DNA from: Epiperipatus broadwayi
Taxonomy: Eukaryota; Onychophora; Udeonychophora; Euonychophora; Peripatidae
Reading direction: 5' to 3'
Length of the DNA: 64,000 bases
NCBI GenBank assembly: GCA_028023455.1
Contig: JAQFVV010000030.1
Coordinates: 3,614,501 to 3,678,500, forward strand
Positions 1 to 11,576 of this stretch are shown here, piece after piece (the first letter of the stretch is position 1; the number at the start of each line of letters is the position of its first letter). Position numbers and translations under genes: made by a program. Below the pieces are notes generated by a model, which was given only the letters and a program-made list of their open reading frames with translations, searched no databases and was not told the DNA's origin.

Positions 1-3000
1 TTTTGGCACTTATAATTAAAACTTGTTAGGAGCTAGTGGTAAGCTCCACCTAGTGAACATTTTAGTACAAGCTTAAAAGCAAGTTACACATTTTGTGTCT
101 TGTTTTATTATATATATATATAACAAAAGAAAGAAATGTGTATACATGTCTGTTTAAAATCTCAATTATAATCGATGACCTTCTCTTATAATTTTCTTAT
201 TTTATTAATAAGATAGACAATTATCTTAAGAGTCTCTGCTTCAATCTTGATGCTTGAACTTTGTGAAGATGGCTGATAAAGTCTTTTGTTGAGGAATGTG
301 TGAATTTAGTTACTTTTGAAATATTATTTCTGCAAATCATGATTAATCAAATAAGTTTTCAAAAATACTTCTTAAATCATAATTTTGGTTCCTCTCTCTG
401 GTTAAGGATAGCTAGTTATTTAATACAATTTTATTTCACATATGCATGCTTGCTAATGATCTTCCATTTGATGTAAACTGGAAGATATGAGCAAAGAGCA
501 AACCCCTGAATAGCACATCTCACTATCCATATTCAGTTTAAATTGAATTCTTTTTTCAGATAAATAAGGCAAAATTAATGAGAAGAAAACTTTGCTATGC
601 TACACATATGTCAAAAAAGTCACAATGGTATCTTCATGAGCTTCACATGCCTTTTCTTTTATTACATAAGCAATCTCCATGGCATTTTTCAAATTACAGA
701 TTCTTGAGAAATATTCTGTTCGCATCTTATTGTTAATTATTAAATTCACACACATATAGACAATAATTTTTTCAACTTTTTCCAAACATCTTAACATCTT
801 ATTGTTTACATTAATTTTAAAAAAAAGAATACAGATAATTTAAAAATATTAAAAAAAAATAAAAATACATATATGTAAATCACAAATCCCTTTTTTTCTT
901 TTTTAAATAAATCCACACAAATATTTTTAACTCACCATGTTATTAACATTGTGTCTAATATAATTTTGATGATTTTTTTATTTACTCTTTCTTTATTCAT
1001 TATTAGCTTTGCCCTCTCAATAACCCTAAATAAATATTAACCTTAGAAATGTCAAAAAATAATAAAAATGAGCAAAAATTGAGAATTGAAACATTTTATA
1101 CACATACATATTAAAAGATTATAATGCCCATCAAATGCTCAACTAAATAAATAATTATATACCCAACTTATCAAAAGATGTTTATCCTTTAATAATAATA
1201 ATTCAGAACCTTACAAATCTGAAGAAAACATTTTTACTTTCATTCCTTATATATATATTAACCATGAGGATTGACACATCCAATCTTACGATATGTATAT
1301 AATAGTTACAATTTTTATCATCAAATGAATGCAAAAAATAGCACTATAGAATAGCTATAGAATGGTGATGGTAAGCTGAAGCTAACCTCCATACAAAATA
1401 CTTTGGCTATCTAAAGTAAAAATTAAAATCAGAGATATATTTTTTGTGGTTATTTTGGAAGGTCTTTATCATATGATAAGCAGTATTCCTTTGTCTTTAT
1501 TTAATGATAGTTCTTCATTACCATTTTGTTATGTGTTTATATTTATACCTAAAGTAGAAAGATATATATCTTCCATTATGATTTTAGCTAAAATCTAGGA
1601 AAAACACAAAAAGTTTAAAGGATGCTATTAAGTATAAGAATAGTCATCTGACTACCTTTATTACCTCGTATCATTTGAACAAATATAGGTATCTAGAATC
1701 ATATAAACTCTTTCATGAATCTTGTAAATCAGATATTATATACTTTCAATAAATCAATCTTGAATATTAAAAGATGCTTTTCCAATGATCCTAAATTAAT
1801 AAAGGTTCCAACACTGAAAAAGAAAGCTACATGGTTACTATTATGTATGAAAGATACATGTGACAATTAAAGTCAGTCATTGTGTCATATCTAATTATTT
1901 ACCTTAATGTCCTGCAAAAAAATATGCAATCTTATAAAGATAATAATAATGCTGTTTCATACATAGAGAAAATATCAAAAACATTATATATAACTTAAAT
2001 GCACTTTTGGTGCTAAGCACACTTGTCAAAGATAACTATTAAGTTTGAAATAAAAATTGAAATGCAAAATTATATATTAATTATTCATGTTCTAAAACAT
2101 ACTCAATTGAACCTATTTACCTATTAGATTTTCTGTTTTTACTGAATCTATGTTATTAATAAATTATGCCTTTTTTAATCTTTCATTTGAGCAATTTTCA
2201 TTAAAAAATATAATTTTTCATTAGTTTTTATTTCGAAGAGAATGGTTTCCTGCTATGCATTGAAAAGGCATTAAAGTTATATTTAATGTTTTAGTATTTT
2301 CTCTGTGCATAAAGCAATAATTAATTTATTATATTTTAGTGATGAAGTCATCATACTTTATTTAGCTGATTAATAAATTTATGGCAGCTATCATAGAATC
2401 TTTATTAAGATTAGGATTACAGTAAATTATTAGAATATTACTATTCTTTTAACAATTAGATAGGAAGCTTTATTCAAATAACCTGAAATTTATTGTAAAA
2501 GTGAAATTAATCCACAAATTAATAATCGGTAGTAATTAAAATTTATTACCTATAACAAAATAATATTATAAATACAAATGGGGGAAAAACCTTCTTTTCT
2601 TTTGCTTAATAAAAATAGGATTTATTTATTAATAACCTTCTTTATGAGATGTTTTTCAACTAAACCCATGAATATCTTAGCAAAGCTCAGAAAATAAAAT
2701 TGTTGCTACACATTAACAGACATTTAACGGTGATGGATGTTGAGGTTAAAGGTGGATATGCAGGAAAAATCACCAATAGTAAGACCATTTTAGTTTTCAT
2801 TTTATATTTCGCATTTTATTGTCGTTAATAAATATTTTTAAGTAGATAAGTATTTACTAAATAATGAATGTGGAATATTAAGATAGCTGCCTAGTTTGGT
2901 TTATTTTATTTAGAGTATTTAATACAAAATATTAAAATTTGATTATTTGCTTTAATTGTTTCTTATAATGCCCATTTAATTTTAAAGTGCTTATTCACCT

Positions 3001-3300
3001 GCTTACCATGGAAATAATGTTTATTTAAAAATCCAAACTACAAATAAATAAGTGAAATAAATATTTACTGCTTATTTCATTTTTTCCTTATGTCATTTTT
3101 TTACTTATTCCACCATAAAATTGGTCCAGATGCAATACCTACACACATCAATCATGCCCAATAGGATACTGGTGGCTATGGTTATTAAAGAACCAAAGAT
3201 ACCAAAATTTATGGATACTGAACTGAGTTAAGACCTATATAACTATATAAGCTAATGAGCTTGGATTGAAAATATTATTGTGTTTTCAATTTTGTTCTCA
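1..3300. other. AT-rich DNA without a recognisable gene
   Basis: No reading frame, RNA gene or repeat family recognised elsewhere in the window could be identified here. There are short AT microsatellites (for example near 110-122). One 65-codon open frame lies on the minus strand at 600-797; it looks somewhat protein-like but has no recognised motif, so it is not called as a gene. Confidence 0.6.
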
Positions 3301-3309
3301 TAGTTTTGT

Positions 3310-3565
3310 AGTTAAGTAGAGATAAAAGGTAGCTGCTGGATGGTTGCATTAGATCCTAAGCTTTAGGTGCAATGCTCTCAGATCAAAAGCTCCTCACTGA
3401 CGAAGGCCACAAGCCAGAAACTAGTTTGGGGATATTGGATGAGTATGTACTGGATAGGGATTTTATACACAAACCTTCTGGCATCCATTGATTACTCTGT
3501 CTTGCACTGAGTGGCACTATTGTATAGAGAGTTTTGCCTGTTTTAATAACATTTTGTTCATGTAA
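3310..3565 (+). mobile_element. Short element with inverted ends and candidate hammerhead ribozyme (family C, copy 1)
   Basis: This is one of five copies of a repeat found also near 9.7, 14.1, 27.9 and 33.8 kb. The right end (about 3480-3560) reads as the reverse complement of the left end seen in other copies: a segment complementary to TGCAAGCCAGAGTAATCAAT, then the complement of AACTCTCCATA, then CTGTTTTAA. Inside, 3391-3432 folds as a minimal type I hammerhead (separate entry). Such minimal hammerheads with a tiny helix III are known from the terminal repeats of Penelope-like elements and from retrozymes, so a non-autonomous relative of those is the best inference. No protein is encoded. 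Confidence 0.65.
3391..3432 (+). ncRNA. Candidate minimal type I hammerhead ribozyme
   Basis: The conserved core is present in order. 3397-3403 reads CUGACGA. Stem II is GGC (3405-3407) with GCC (3413-3415) around loop CACAA, with an A on each side at the base. GAAA follows at 3417-3420. A two-base helix III (A3420-U3425, C3421-G3424) has loop UA and ends in the cleavage triplet GUU at 3424-3426. Helix I pairs 3391-3396 (UCCUCA) with 3427-3432 (UGGGGA), six pairs including one G-U wobble. GUU rather than GUC and the A-A at the base of stem II suggest reduced activity. Helix III is so short that cleavage as a dimer would be expected, as in known minimal hammerheads. Seen by eye only. Confidence 0.6.
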
Positions 3566-4080
3566 TGGACTAGTACAATATATATCAAATTGCTAAGCTA
3601 TTTTGCAATTCTGAGCATCTTTATCAAAATAAAATTAATCTAGCTTTCCTTTTAAAAGTTGATCACCATTGAAAGTTGACTTAGCAATTTTTTAAATTTT
3701 ACTACTACATTATTTATTAATATTCTGCACAGACTTTTGAAATATAACTTTACATTTTATTTTGCAATTTAAATATTTTATTATACGCGTACATAATAGC
3801 AGTTTTTTGGTTATTATTTTTATTTAGGGAGATTCAATTATATTTTTCCTGAATAAAATTATATAATCGGAAGGCAATTATAAGATTTTTGCATACATTT
3901 ATAGGGTTGTAATCTGATATCCTTACCTAATTTTCACTTTAACCTTAAATTCTGAATATAATAAAGATGTTACAACTGTAAACACCCGAAGGAGCTAATA
4001 GAATTTTTGATTATATATCCTATATACAGAAACTTTTCGTAATCTAAAATAAGTCCACCTTAAATTATATTATTCAATGA
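3566..4080. other. Anonymous AT-rich spacer
   Basis: Nothing supportable was seen in this stretch. Confidence 0.5.
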
Positions 4081-4081
4081 A

Positions 4082-4350
4082 ATGGATGGCTGAAGAGTTG
4101 TGGGTTGGAGTAGTTTGAAGCCTGTCTATTAAAGTATGAAGATTGGCTATCTTAATATAAAGCAGAGCATTGATTGTATATATGTGTGGAGATAATAATT
4201 TGGACCAACTGATGATTGCTGGTTTAGCATGAAATACCTATATTGGTGATTATTTGTCTTTTCAACATGTGTGTGATCAGGTGGGTCAGCAATACGAGAT
4301 GGCATGGAAAGTTGAGGGGCATGTAAAAGTCTGAGTTTGAATCCCTTATG
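4082..4350 (+). repeat. SINE-like repeat, family D, copy 1
   Basis: Begins with GGATGGCTGAAGAGTTG and ends near GAGTTTGAATCCCTTATG. The same ordered blocks (TGGCTGAAGAG, GAAGCC, GTGAAGATT, CTATCTTA, an AT/TG stretch, TGGACCAACTGATGA, TGAGTTTGAATCCC) recur at 15,695-15,955 and, inverted, at 16,711-16,870. The first and last blocks loosely resemble pol III A and B boxes, but they are more than 200 bases apart, so a tRNA origin is only a suggestion. The family contains a local TG or AT microsatellite at the same internal position. Confidence 0.55.
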
Positions 4351-4380
4351 TATAAATTTTAAAAACAATATTGGTCTTTA

Positions 4381-5280
4381 CATATATATAGTTAGTTAGT
4401 TTAAGGACTAAATTTTCAAATTATTCATGTCTATAGGTTATATAATGAATAACTACTTCAAGTCTTCCAAGCTTCCATGATACCATTCTACCATAGTCGC
4501 ACCGAAATGTATACTTAAGCTCAGAACATAAGTTTTATAATGATGCAACTTTATTTTTTTGTAATACTATAAAAATAGAAAATTAATCCTAAATTAGTTT
4601 GATGTTAAGTACCATTTATATGCTTCAGGTCATCTCCCTTTATAATTAATAACGTTTGTGTGAAAAAAGCATTTTAAATTTCTCAGCAAAATTATTGGTG
4701 TTGACCTCTGTTTGACAGAATCTATATAATTTTAGAATATTAATAATTGAATGATTAATTGGAGTAATCGAATAAATAAATTACTTTGAAATAAAATTTG
4801 AAATTTGATTTTTAATTGTTATTTTTAAAAAAAAAAAAATAGAAGTTTGTAATCTGATAAATGAGTTTAAAAATGTATATTTAAATTCTACATAAAAAAT
4901 GTTTAGGTTAATATTTGTGTACAGAAGAATTTGCTGCGAATTACTGTGAGCTGTTATTGATAATAAATAAACAGAAGTCAAAGCGGATATATCTTAGTTT
5001 TGTTGTAGAAAAAGAAATATGAAAATTGAACTTATATAAAAATACTGAAATAAAGATGTGTTTTTTTTTAAAAAAAAAGATTAAAAAAAGAAAGATACTT
5101 AAACAAAAAAGCATTGGAAGAGAGGAATTTTATGAAATAATGATTATTACATTTGTGATCTGATCAAAGATTTAGATTGAATAAAATGCGATTTATTTAT
5201 TTATTTATTGGATTATAAGCAAGCTTAAATTTTTTCTTTCATATAGCTAATTGCTGACAAATTCCATAACCATTCAATTA
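4381..5280. other. Anonymous AT-rich spacer
   Basis: No gene or known repeat was recognised. It contains A/T homopolymers near 4829-4842 and 5061-5080. Confidence 0.5.
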
Positions 5281-5286
5281 TTTTTC

Positions 5287-5377
5287 AGCCGAGAGGTCAG
5301 CGCAGCCGCCTTGCAAGCAAGCAGTTGTTTGCAGGCGGTTGTTGAGGGTTCGATGCTATGACCTATGGGAAAAAAAT
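5287..5377 (+). mobile_element. tRNA-derived SINE, family A, copy 1
   Basis: The copy opens with GCCGAGAGGTCAGCG, an A-box-like block. A GGGTTCGA B-box core follows about 50 bases on, then the tail GCTATGACCTATGGG and a run of A. The same unit occurs at 12,929, 13,056, 14,760 and 52,752, and in chimeric form at 34,710. The spacing between the two boxes suggests a tRNA with a long variable arm; the isotype could not be settled. The first bases of the tRNA-like head seen in other copies are missing here, consistent with 5' truncation. No clear target duplication was found. Confidence 0.75.
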
Positions 5378-5499
5378 AACTCTATTATCTGTATAAAAGA
5401 ATAGACATAGTAGTAGGACAGCAGAAAAAATATTTCTTGGTATTTAAAATATTAGTGATTTCAATAAAAATACATGGCAAATGAAGACGTTTTTTCTTG

Positions 5500-5850
5500 A
5501 ATGGAAAAAGGAAAATCAGACTTACTTCCAATATCTATCTAAAAAGGTGATCTTGCTAGAGATGCAATGATTCCACACCACATGGACACCAGTTGTGATA
5601 CATCAGCATTATAGAGCCAACCTCAAAAGGGGTGAAGAATATCAACAAAATGGAATGCCACTTGTACATCAACCTGTTATTGCAGATAATGGCTCTGCCA
5701 TACATCTACCAGACCTAGGACATCCACATTACCAAGCCAGCCTTGGAAGAAGATAATACCAGCAATGGATTTAAGCCAACATTAGCAAAGTGTATTTAGT
5801 ATTCATCTGTACAAATTTTGTTATGTCAATAAATATATTTTTTAAGAAGG
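5500..5850. other. Less AT-rich fragment of unknown origin
   Basis: Base composition is clearly more mixed than the surroundings, with CATGGACACCAG, GCCAACCTC and CCAGACCTAGG blocks. It ends near AATAAATATA, which resembles a polyadenylation signal. No frame is open over a useful length. It could be a decayed transposon body or an old retrocopy; the family is not recognised. Confidence 0.3.
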
Positions 5851-8088
5851 TGAGACTTTTTTATAATAGCACACCATGCCAATTCTGACCTTATAACCCA
5901 AAATAGGCTAATTATTGTCACAATTTTTTATTATTCTAAGCTTATTAATAATTGTATTTGGATATTTTAATGAGTTTTAGACATATATAAATGTATATAT
6001 ATAGTATGTCATAGAGTAAACAAAGAGAATATGGCAAAAGAAATGACAAAAAAAAAATCTAAAAAAGTGACTAAGAATTGTAAGATTGATCCAGAATCAG
6101 GGGTCAGAGCATCATGTATCCTTTTTAAATAGTCTGTAAAACAGGATATTGACTTAGTATGTCATCTGTTGTTTTATTTTCTACGTGGATCAATTATTAG
6201 TTAGTATATGGATTTTTACCTAATTTTATATGGAAATATTCCTTGCTTAGCATTTGACTAGACTGCTTTTTCTATTTGTGTGATCATAGAAATGAATGTA
6301 ATGAACTTAAGAGCTAAGAGTTCCTAAATTAACCTTATTTGAAGAAATAAAAATCTCATTTGGTTACATTAATTATACTTTTTGTGTTAGGATTTGATAC
6401 TTAAATATCACATGATTTCCTAAATAATTGCCCATATTATTGTTTTATTATTAATTGTCTTTTTTTTTTTACTAATTGTTTGTAGAGGTGTGCTGGGGAG
6501 ACCTTTGCCTGTGGACAGTTATTTAAAGTTGTTTTACCTTATTTACTCTGCAAAATAGCTGTGTGAACAAATGACTATAAAGTTAATAATAAATTATCAT
6601 TCAATTAAGGAAATAATATGACATTTGAATATTGGTAAGTTGAATATAATTATTTCATTCAATTAACTAAATGTTTTTTTTACAAATTTTATTCAGTTAA
6701 GAATTAACAAGTACCACTAACTCTGATGTTATTAGTTTAACCTGCATAGAGCATTATAAAATCAAAATACAAAAGGAAATTAACCTAATCATAATATCAT
6801 TCAGAAAGCAATTTACAAATATAAATAATCATAAATTAAACCAGATTATATAAAGATCCGTATTAAAATATTATTTGGCAAAATAAGCAATTTTTTAACT
6901 TTGACACTTGGAAATTTAAAAAAAAAAGAAATAAAGAGGGTAAAAATTAAAAATATATATTGATATTATGTTAAATAACTTAAGAAGAGAAAATAGTTAT
7001 AGATATTGATTAAAGGGATATGGAGATTGTAAAATTAAATCATCAAGACATTGGAAAAAATAAAGAAGTTAATTTTGCATGAGTAAAAGAATAAAATATT
7101 TGTGTAATAATTATATTAAAATAACAACAAAAAAGTATCAAGAAAAACAATCTATGAAAAAGTAAACACGGTTTATAAATAAAAGGAAAATAAGATTTTA
7201 AAATTAAATAATAGGTCTAGTATATGTACGTAAAATTCATTTGCAATAAAAACAATTATGTACAGAATTAAACTGCAAATAATTAAAATGTTTACTAAAT
7301 TTATTTTACAACAAATTAAAAATTGTTATACAAAATAAACTTTAGTTTCAAACTTAAAAAGCATAAAAGATGAAAAAGTATGTAATTGCAATAAATTTTA
7401 TTACAAAATGGAAGTAAAAATCGATTGAACAATAATAGATATGTTAATGATTAATATTAAGTTCGGTAACTAATTTTAAAAACTTGACATTTGTTCTGAT
7501 TTATACAAAAATTAAATATTAAACTTTTTCAAAAGTTAAATATTTGAGCAGAAAAAAATTAATTAATTTAAAATTAGTTTTTGCAATAATATAATAGTAT
7601 TGTTTATTTAAAAAAAACAATAGCAACACGATAATAAATGAATTGTTTTTAATCATCTATAATTGTCCTGTTTAATCTCTTGAATTGTACGTTAATATAA
7701 AAAACAAACAATACTTTATTAAAAAAACAGTGAATTTGAAAAAAATGAGTAAATTAATCAAATACCTTAAATTGGAAAAAATTATAACAGTTTTAATAAC
7801 ATTATATTCAATTTTATGTAGAATTAAATCAGACAAAATATATCCATTAAATTTAGCCTAAAACAAATTATTTAATGTTTTTTCATCTATACATCTCCCA
7901 TCTCAACTCCACCATATGGCAACCATTGGAGTTGACGTGAATTCACTTATAAATCAAAAAACTTCCAATATTGGGTATTTTTCAGTAAACAAAAGTTTAC
8001 TTAATTAATACCTTATTACTTTCTCAACATTTAAAAGAATTAAGAGTGCTGATTTAGTATGCAAATGCGAATTTTGTGTTTTAATATT
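5851..8088. other. Anonymous AT-rich spacer
   Basis: Extremely AT-rich, with no open frame or repeat that I can assign. Confidence 0.5.
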
Positions 8089-8206
8089 TTAATCACGTGT
8101 CAAGTGTTGGTGGTCTAGCGGTTAGCATAGCTGCCTTTCAAGCAGCTGGCCCAGGTTTGCTTCCCTGCATTTGACATATGAAATATATATATATATTAAT
8201 CACGTG
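8089..8206 (+). mobile_element. tRNA-Gly-derived SINE, family B, copy 1, with target duplication
   Basis: The body (8100-8195) reads GTTGGTGGTCTAGCGGTTAG, then an anticodon arm GCTGC-CTTTCAA-GCAGC, then a degraded B box and the tail TTTGACATATGAA followed by an AT run. The head closely follows a eukaryotic tRNA-Gly(TCC); here the anticodon position reads TTC. The 11-bp repeat TTAATCACGTG flanks the unit at 8089-8099 and 8196-8206, as expected for LINE-mediated insertion. The tail is shared with family A although the tRNA head differs. Confidence 0.85.
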
Positions 8207-9650
8207 ATTTGTTTTTTATTATTTTTTATGAAAATGACAATTTTGTAACGAATGGTCAGATCATGACAATGTATAGATTGATCAATGTGATTTATCACTT
8301 GAATGTGTCAGCTTGGGTTTTGGGCAGTTCTTATAATTCAAAATGGCCGTAAGTGTATACTAAATCAGCACCGAATTAAGCTTCTCAATAATTTTAATCC
8401 ATCCCATCAACTTTAATTTTTTTTCCTATTCATTCATCTTCAATTTTGCTTAACTTGAAAATAAAGAAATACATTAAAAAGAAAGATCTAAAATAATCAC
8501 CAGAGAGTTTGCTACTATTCCGATAAACTTCTTTAAATTTTTTTAATCATAATTAAATAAACTATGATTTTTTTTCTTTTGTTTTTGCGCGTATATAACT
8601 TTTCACAGTTTTTTTTTTTTTTTCAATATATCAATCACCTTTATAATATCCGTATGCAGTCACTAAAACATTACAGAGTTTGCTATTGTTTTAATTTATG
8701 TGTGCCCTAATCAAATAAGAAATGATAGCATTGGCAAACTATTCAAGGGGGAAAGCTCATTGTTTACAAAAGCCATACTAATATTATTATGATTATAATT
8801 TATATATTTTACCAACATTTACAAAAATACTTTTAAAATAAATTATGAAATTGATTAAAATCATTAAAATGTATGTGAACTTTAGTATCAATTCGGAAAA
8901 TTTTATTGAAATTAATTAAGAAAATAGATAAATTGCCTTAATGGGTTATATTAAATGAAATGTCTATAATAATAGTATTTAGGATTGTGGTCTTTTGCTT
9001 TTATTGCAATTAAATGCACTAAAAATTGTCTTACTTATTTACTTGATATATAGAATCAGGTTTACTATAAATCTTATAGACATTTTTCATTTTGTAAATT
9101 GAAACTTTCAAAATAATAATAATAATAATACACCTGATGACAAAAATTATTCCTCAAACATTTTAACAAAATTTAACTCGAAATAAATTATAAATAAAGT
9201 TTTGGCTATGGACAGAAATAATGGACAAATTGCCCATGATATGAAAAACTAAAATTATGAATCTGCAAACATAGATTTTATGGTAAAAAGTCATACCCAA
9301 AAGTAAATAAATTCTAAGTGATTTCAATGAGTCAGATACAAGAAGTAAGTCTTAGCTATAATATTTACAGGTGCTAATTCTCTAAATCATTTCATTGATA
9401 ATTATTAAACATCTTAGCTGAAACAAAAAACTACATAAGTATCTCAGTCTTGATCATAAATATTGCATGAAAATTTTAATGTAATATATAAATTAAATAA
9501 TAACCTCATCCAAGCTACCCCATGGATAAGAAGCATCTTTGTGCAAGGTAAATTTTAGCACTTTCCTTCCCTCCCTAAAATTTGTAAATTAAAAGATGTT
9601 TTTCCCAGCACTTTTGCAAGAAAAACTTGAAAATATTGTTTTAGTCATTT
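8207..9650. other. Anonymous AT-rich spacer
   Basis: No gene recognised. There is a short (AAT)n tract near 9112-9130 and T homopolymers near 8610-8625. Confidence 0.5.
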
Positions 9651-9654
9651 AACA

Positions 9655-9776
9655 TGTTCAGTAAATACAGGCAAAACTCTCCATACAGTAGTGGCACTCA
9701 GTGCCAACCAGAGTAACCAATGGATGCCAGAAGGCTTGTGCATAAAATGCCTACTCATCCAATATCCCCAGACTAC
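9655..9776 (-). mobile_element. Family C repeat fragment (copy 2)
   Basis: Carries the outer block ACAGGCAAAACTCTCCATAC, the AGAGTAA and TGGATGCCAGAAGGCTTGTG blocks, and the CCAATATCCCCAGACTA block. It stops exactly inside the hammerhead region: on the minus strand the helix I strand (9765-9770) and the GUC (9771-9773) remain, but the catalytic core beyond it is absent. It is a truncated copy. Confidence 0.65.
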
Positions 9777-10157
9777 CTTTATTTATTTACTTATTTCTAT
9801 AAAATAAACTCAGAAAATAAAACACATGCTAAAATAAAATAAATTAAGGTTTAATAAAATAATTTTTGAAACAATAATTAAATAATACCTTAGAACAAAA
9901 ATATTTATTTAGTAAATTTAAATTTTTTAATTTTTTTCTTTCAAACGTTTTCATTATTGTTTTGGAGAATCCTGAAAAATTTCTAGTAGAGAAAAGAATT
10001 ATCTGCAAAAGATATAATTTTTTTAAATATCTAAGCATTTTATCATATTTAAAATAACCACCATCAACATCACCCACAGAAATGAAAACATTGCATTATT
10101 ATCCCCACTCTCTTGGACTGATTCTGATATTTATATAAGTAGTTCTAATTTATTTAC

Positions 10158-10279
10158 CTGTTTATTAAAAATATTATCTACAGCCAGAGTATGATTTTTT
10201 GAATACTTTGCATCTGAACTCCATCCCATATAGTGATGAGAAAAGAGACTTGACTCCATTATTATTTCTGAACCAACAT
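10158..10279 (-). CDS. Candidate internal exon of an unidentified host gene
   Basis: On the minus strand a 122-bp segment is open in one frame. It is preceded by an acceptor-like AATTAAAG at 10,280 and followed by a consensus donor CAG|GTAAAT at 10,157. The peptide has a mixed, protein-like composition, with a central stretch reading FSHHYMGWSSDAKYSKNHT, unlike the Lys/Asn/Ile/Phe-rich chance frames around it. A frame this long is unusual but not impossible at this base composition. No family was recognised and no neighbouring exon could be paired with it in the window. It could be a chance match or a transposon relic. Confidence 0.3.
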
Positions 10280-10339
10280 TTAGATCAACTTTAATTGGCA
10301 GGTTAATAATTCATTAAAAATAGTTTTTGTTTGTTTAAA

Positions 10340-10900
10340 AACCCATTCAAAATCTCTCATGCATAAACTTATTCACATTTTCTATTAACAAAAAGTTTTA
10401 TTTCATTAATAATAAAATATTTATATCATTATTTAATTTTATATGTGGTGTTATTTCACTATTAATTATAATTTATTATATATATAGTCCAATAATAAAT
10501 TCTCAAAAGTATAGTTTATTGATATAACTTTTATATTTCATTAGGACCACCAAGCTAGTCAATTTTAAATAACATGGCTAATATGATTTTTACATTGCAT
10601 TAAAATCTTCTCGCTAAAAAGTTCTTTGTTTTCAAAATCTATTAGGTACTTTTAATTCAGAATCTCTCCCATACATAACTTGTTTACATTTTCTATGAAC
10701 AAAAATAGTTTCACTTGTTTTTGTTCAATAATATAATATTTACATACTATATTATTTTATTTTTTAACACTTATTAATAAGCAAATTTTATTATTTATAT
10801 TTTAATTTATTATATAGTTTGACAATTAGATATTTAGCCAGAATTTATTTAAGGAAATCAATTTAATTTTTTTTTACTTAGATTGCTATTCAATATATTT
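10340..10900. repeat. Diverged tandem duplication
   Basis: The segments beginning at about 10,345 and 10,640 share blocks in the same order: AATCTCTC, CATAACTT, TTCACATTTTCTAT or TTTACATTTTCTAT, AACAAAAA, and an ATAATAT-rich stretch. This indicates an old duplication of about 300 bp. No coding potential was seen. Confidence 0.4.
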
Positions 10901-11504
10901 TTAAAAAACAATTTAAAATGCTTTACAGTTTATTTTTTTATTCATAGGTTATGTCAGATAACTATAAAAAAAAATCAAATACTTGGTATTTTTCACTAAA
11001 TACATTTTTTGGACTTTGTCAGTATTGCAATCATGTAAGGATTTGCATTAAATAATATTGTTACCATGAAATTTGTTAAGAATTAAATATTTTGGTATGC
11101 AATAATAACTTTTTAAAAATTGTTTTTATTCATTCTGTTTATCTTAAATTTGAACTGGAGTGTGGATTATGAATCAATTAAGAGTTTTTATCTAGAGAAT
11201 AAACCCAAGTTCACATCCAAGGAAAACCCTTTTACTAAAACATATAAAAAGATAATACCTCATATAAAAAATAATATCATTGTTAAAAATAGGAAAAGCT
11301 ATTTAATAAATATATGGCATAAAAATAAAAGTTAAGATAGCATCAGAATTGATCTTAAGATCTCACATTTCAGAGTTGGTCACTCTGCCGGTACTCTAAA
11401 TTGAATAAACATTTAAACTCTGTAAAACATCATTGATAAACATAATTTCATCACATGCAGATTTATTGTAATTATGAGGCAATATTTTTAAAATAAGTTT
11501 TATT

Positions 11505-11566
11505 TTTAAATAATTTATTAATAATAATATTTTATTTTTAAATAAATTATTAATAATAATATGTTA
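11505..11566. repeat. Short tandem repeat
   Basis: A unit of about 30 bases containing TTTTATTTTTAAATAA, TTATTAATAATAATAT is present twice in tandem. Confidence 0.55.
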
Positions 11567-11576
11567 CATTTTATAT

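Noticed and set aside
600-797. 65-codon minus-strand frame as a host gene
   Set aside because: Somewhat protein-like composition, but no motif, no clear splice signals and no neighbouring exon. Too weak to call.
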